Assembly (NCBI GenBank): GCA_017476305.1
Contig: JAFVAA010000050.1
Span: 1 to 5,800 of the forward strand
Reading direction: 5' to 3'
DNA length: 5,800 nt
Source of the DNA: Lachnospiraceae bacterium
GTDB taxonomy: Bacteria > Bacillota > Clostridia > Lachnospirales > Lachnospiraceae
This document shows positions 5,249 through 5,800 of the stretch, piece by piece (the stretch's first letter is position 1; every line of letters begins with the position of its first letter). Under the pieces are notes generated by a model, which was given only the letters and a program-made list of their open reading frames with translations, ran no database searches and had not been told where the DNA came from. Position numbers and translations under genes: made by a program.

Positions 5249-5656
5249 TTACTGGTTACCTATAAAACGCATCTTTCCATTTGAACTTGGCTGACCTGGC
5301 TTATTCTCAGGCTTTTTCTCCTGATAAAAGCTGGTGAACTTCTCCGTCATCGTACTTTTGCATTCCTTGCAATATCTTCCCGTAAGAATTGACTTTCCAC
5401 AGTTCTCGCACTGCATTGAAATACCAGACTCCTTTGAAAAGCTCAGTCGTTCCTCCTTCACCCATCTTTTGATCTGCTGAATTGGAACATCACAGTCTTC
5501 CGCTACCGTTGGCATCGGTGCCGAAGGATTTTTGTATATGTAGTCGCGTACTTCAAAAAACTTTTCATCCATCTCCTTATTACATGCAGGACACATTTTC
5601 GAGTCTCCTGTGTAATTAAATAATTTGTTACATCTTTTACAATTTCTTACATCCAT
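5249..5656 (-). CDS. YvyF-type flagellar operon protein with two zinc knuckles and an HTH-like core
   Basis: This 135-residue protein has two CxxC...CxxC clusters, Cys6/Cys9/Cys22/Cys25 and Cys83/Cys86/Cys96/Cys99, likely binding two zinc ions. Between them lies a helical stretch with a MerR/HTH-like core (about residues 49-72, with VPIQQIKRWVKEERL). The tail (about 111-135) is polar and probably disordered. This layout matches the flagellar operon protein family of B. subtilis YvyF, which also directly follows comFC there. Its molecular function is not settled to my knowledge; DNA binding or a regulatory role in flagellar or chemotaxis expression is an inference. The start at 5656 has AGGAGG 6 nt upstream; a longer form from 5719 would run back through comFC. 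The usual flgM-flgN-flgK genes do not follow; cheX and cheY do. Confidence 0.8.
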   Translation of the reverse strand: MDVRNCKRCNKLFNYTGDSKMCPACNKEMDEKFFEVRDYIYKNPSAPMPTVAEDCDVPIQQIKRWVKEERLSFSKESGISMQCENCGKSILTGRYCKECKSTMTEKFTSFYQEKKPENKPGQPSSNGKMRFIGNQ

Positions 5657-5662
5657 AGTCGT

Positions 5663-5668
5663 CCTCCT
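5663..5668 (-). promoter_or_regulatory. yvyF ribosome binding site overlapping the comFC stop
   Basis: AGGAGG starts within the comFC stop codon TAG (5667-5669) and ends 6 nt before the yvyF ATG. It fixes the yvyF start and suggests that the two genes are translated in close succession. Confidence 0.8.
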
Positions 5669-5800
5669 AATCTCCCTGACCTGTACACACACATAAGAAA
5701 AAAATCTTCTTAATGCCAAAAGCCCTAAGTGCTCTTGAACAAGCCTCTATTGTACTGCCTGTTGTATAAATATCATCAATGATTATAACACAATTTATTC
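5667..5800 (-). CDS. comFC: ComFC-like phosphoribosyltransferase-family protein, C-terminal fragment
   Basis: Only the last 43 codons are inside the window; the rest lies beyond the right edge. They contain the type I phosphoribosyltransferase PRPP loop, VIIIDDIYTTGST, near the start of the fragment, followed by a helix and a beta strand (KKIFFLCVCTGQ). This is how ComF/ComFC proteins of competent Firmicutes end, where they serve DNA uptake together with ComFA. The next gene is yvyF after 10 nt, as in the Bacillus comF locus, which favours ComFC over a purine or pyrimidine salvage enzyme. Without the N-terminal zinc-finger region the call rests on the loop plus the neighbour. Confidence 0.8.
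   Translation of the reverse strand, partial: INCVIIIDDIYTTGSTIEACSRALRAFGIKKIFFLCVCTGQGD

Noticed and set aside
1..5800. CRISPR arrays, insertion sequences, tRNA or rRNA genes
   Set aside because: No spaced direct repeats, transposase-like frames, terminal repeats or RNA gene hallmarks were seen; the window is filled by housekeeping genes with short spacers.

Overview
All genes in this window are on the minus strand, so they read from right to left. Their families and order point to a Firmicute of the class Clostridia, most likely Lachnospiraceae-like. The reasons are a fabH-acpP-fabD-fabG-fabF cluster, a comFC-yvyF pair of the kind known from Bacillus, strong AGGAGG ribosome binding sites before nearly every gene, and moderate G+C. 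The genus cannot be fixed from this sequence.

Right part (about 4312-5800): the last 43 codons of a ComF-family phosphoribosyltransferase run into a YvyF-type flagellar-operon zinc protein. Next come a CheX-like phosphatase and a single-domain CheY-like response regulator. Spacings are 10, 41 and 56 nt and no promoter is visible between the genes, so they probably form one transcript that enters from beyond the right edge. A weak terminator-like hairpin (4238-4264) follows cheY.

Middle and left part (1-4212): a good sigma-A type promoter (TTGACG, 18 nt, TATACT) drives the type II fatty acid synthesis genes. FabH starts chains, AcpP carries them, FabD loads malonyl groups onto AcpP, FabF elongates and FabG reduces the 3-keto group. 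fabF is cut by the left edge. All catalytic residues that fall inside the window are present. fabK, the enoyl-ACP reductase gene often found between acpP and fabD in such clusters, is absent from this position.

The coding content is conventional. The least explained DNA is in the spacers around acpP. The 164-nt fabH-acpP spacer holds a nested multi-stem element (2961-3017) and a 13-bp near-perfect dyad (3036-3064). The 133-nt acpP-fabD spacer holds a perfect 14-bp stem (2605-2643) with an AGGAGG in its loop. None of the three has the U-tract of a terminator. They may set acpP expression apart from its neighbours by RNA processing, stability or attenuation. I see no tRNA, rRNA, CRISPR array or mobile element.
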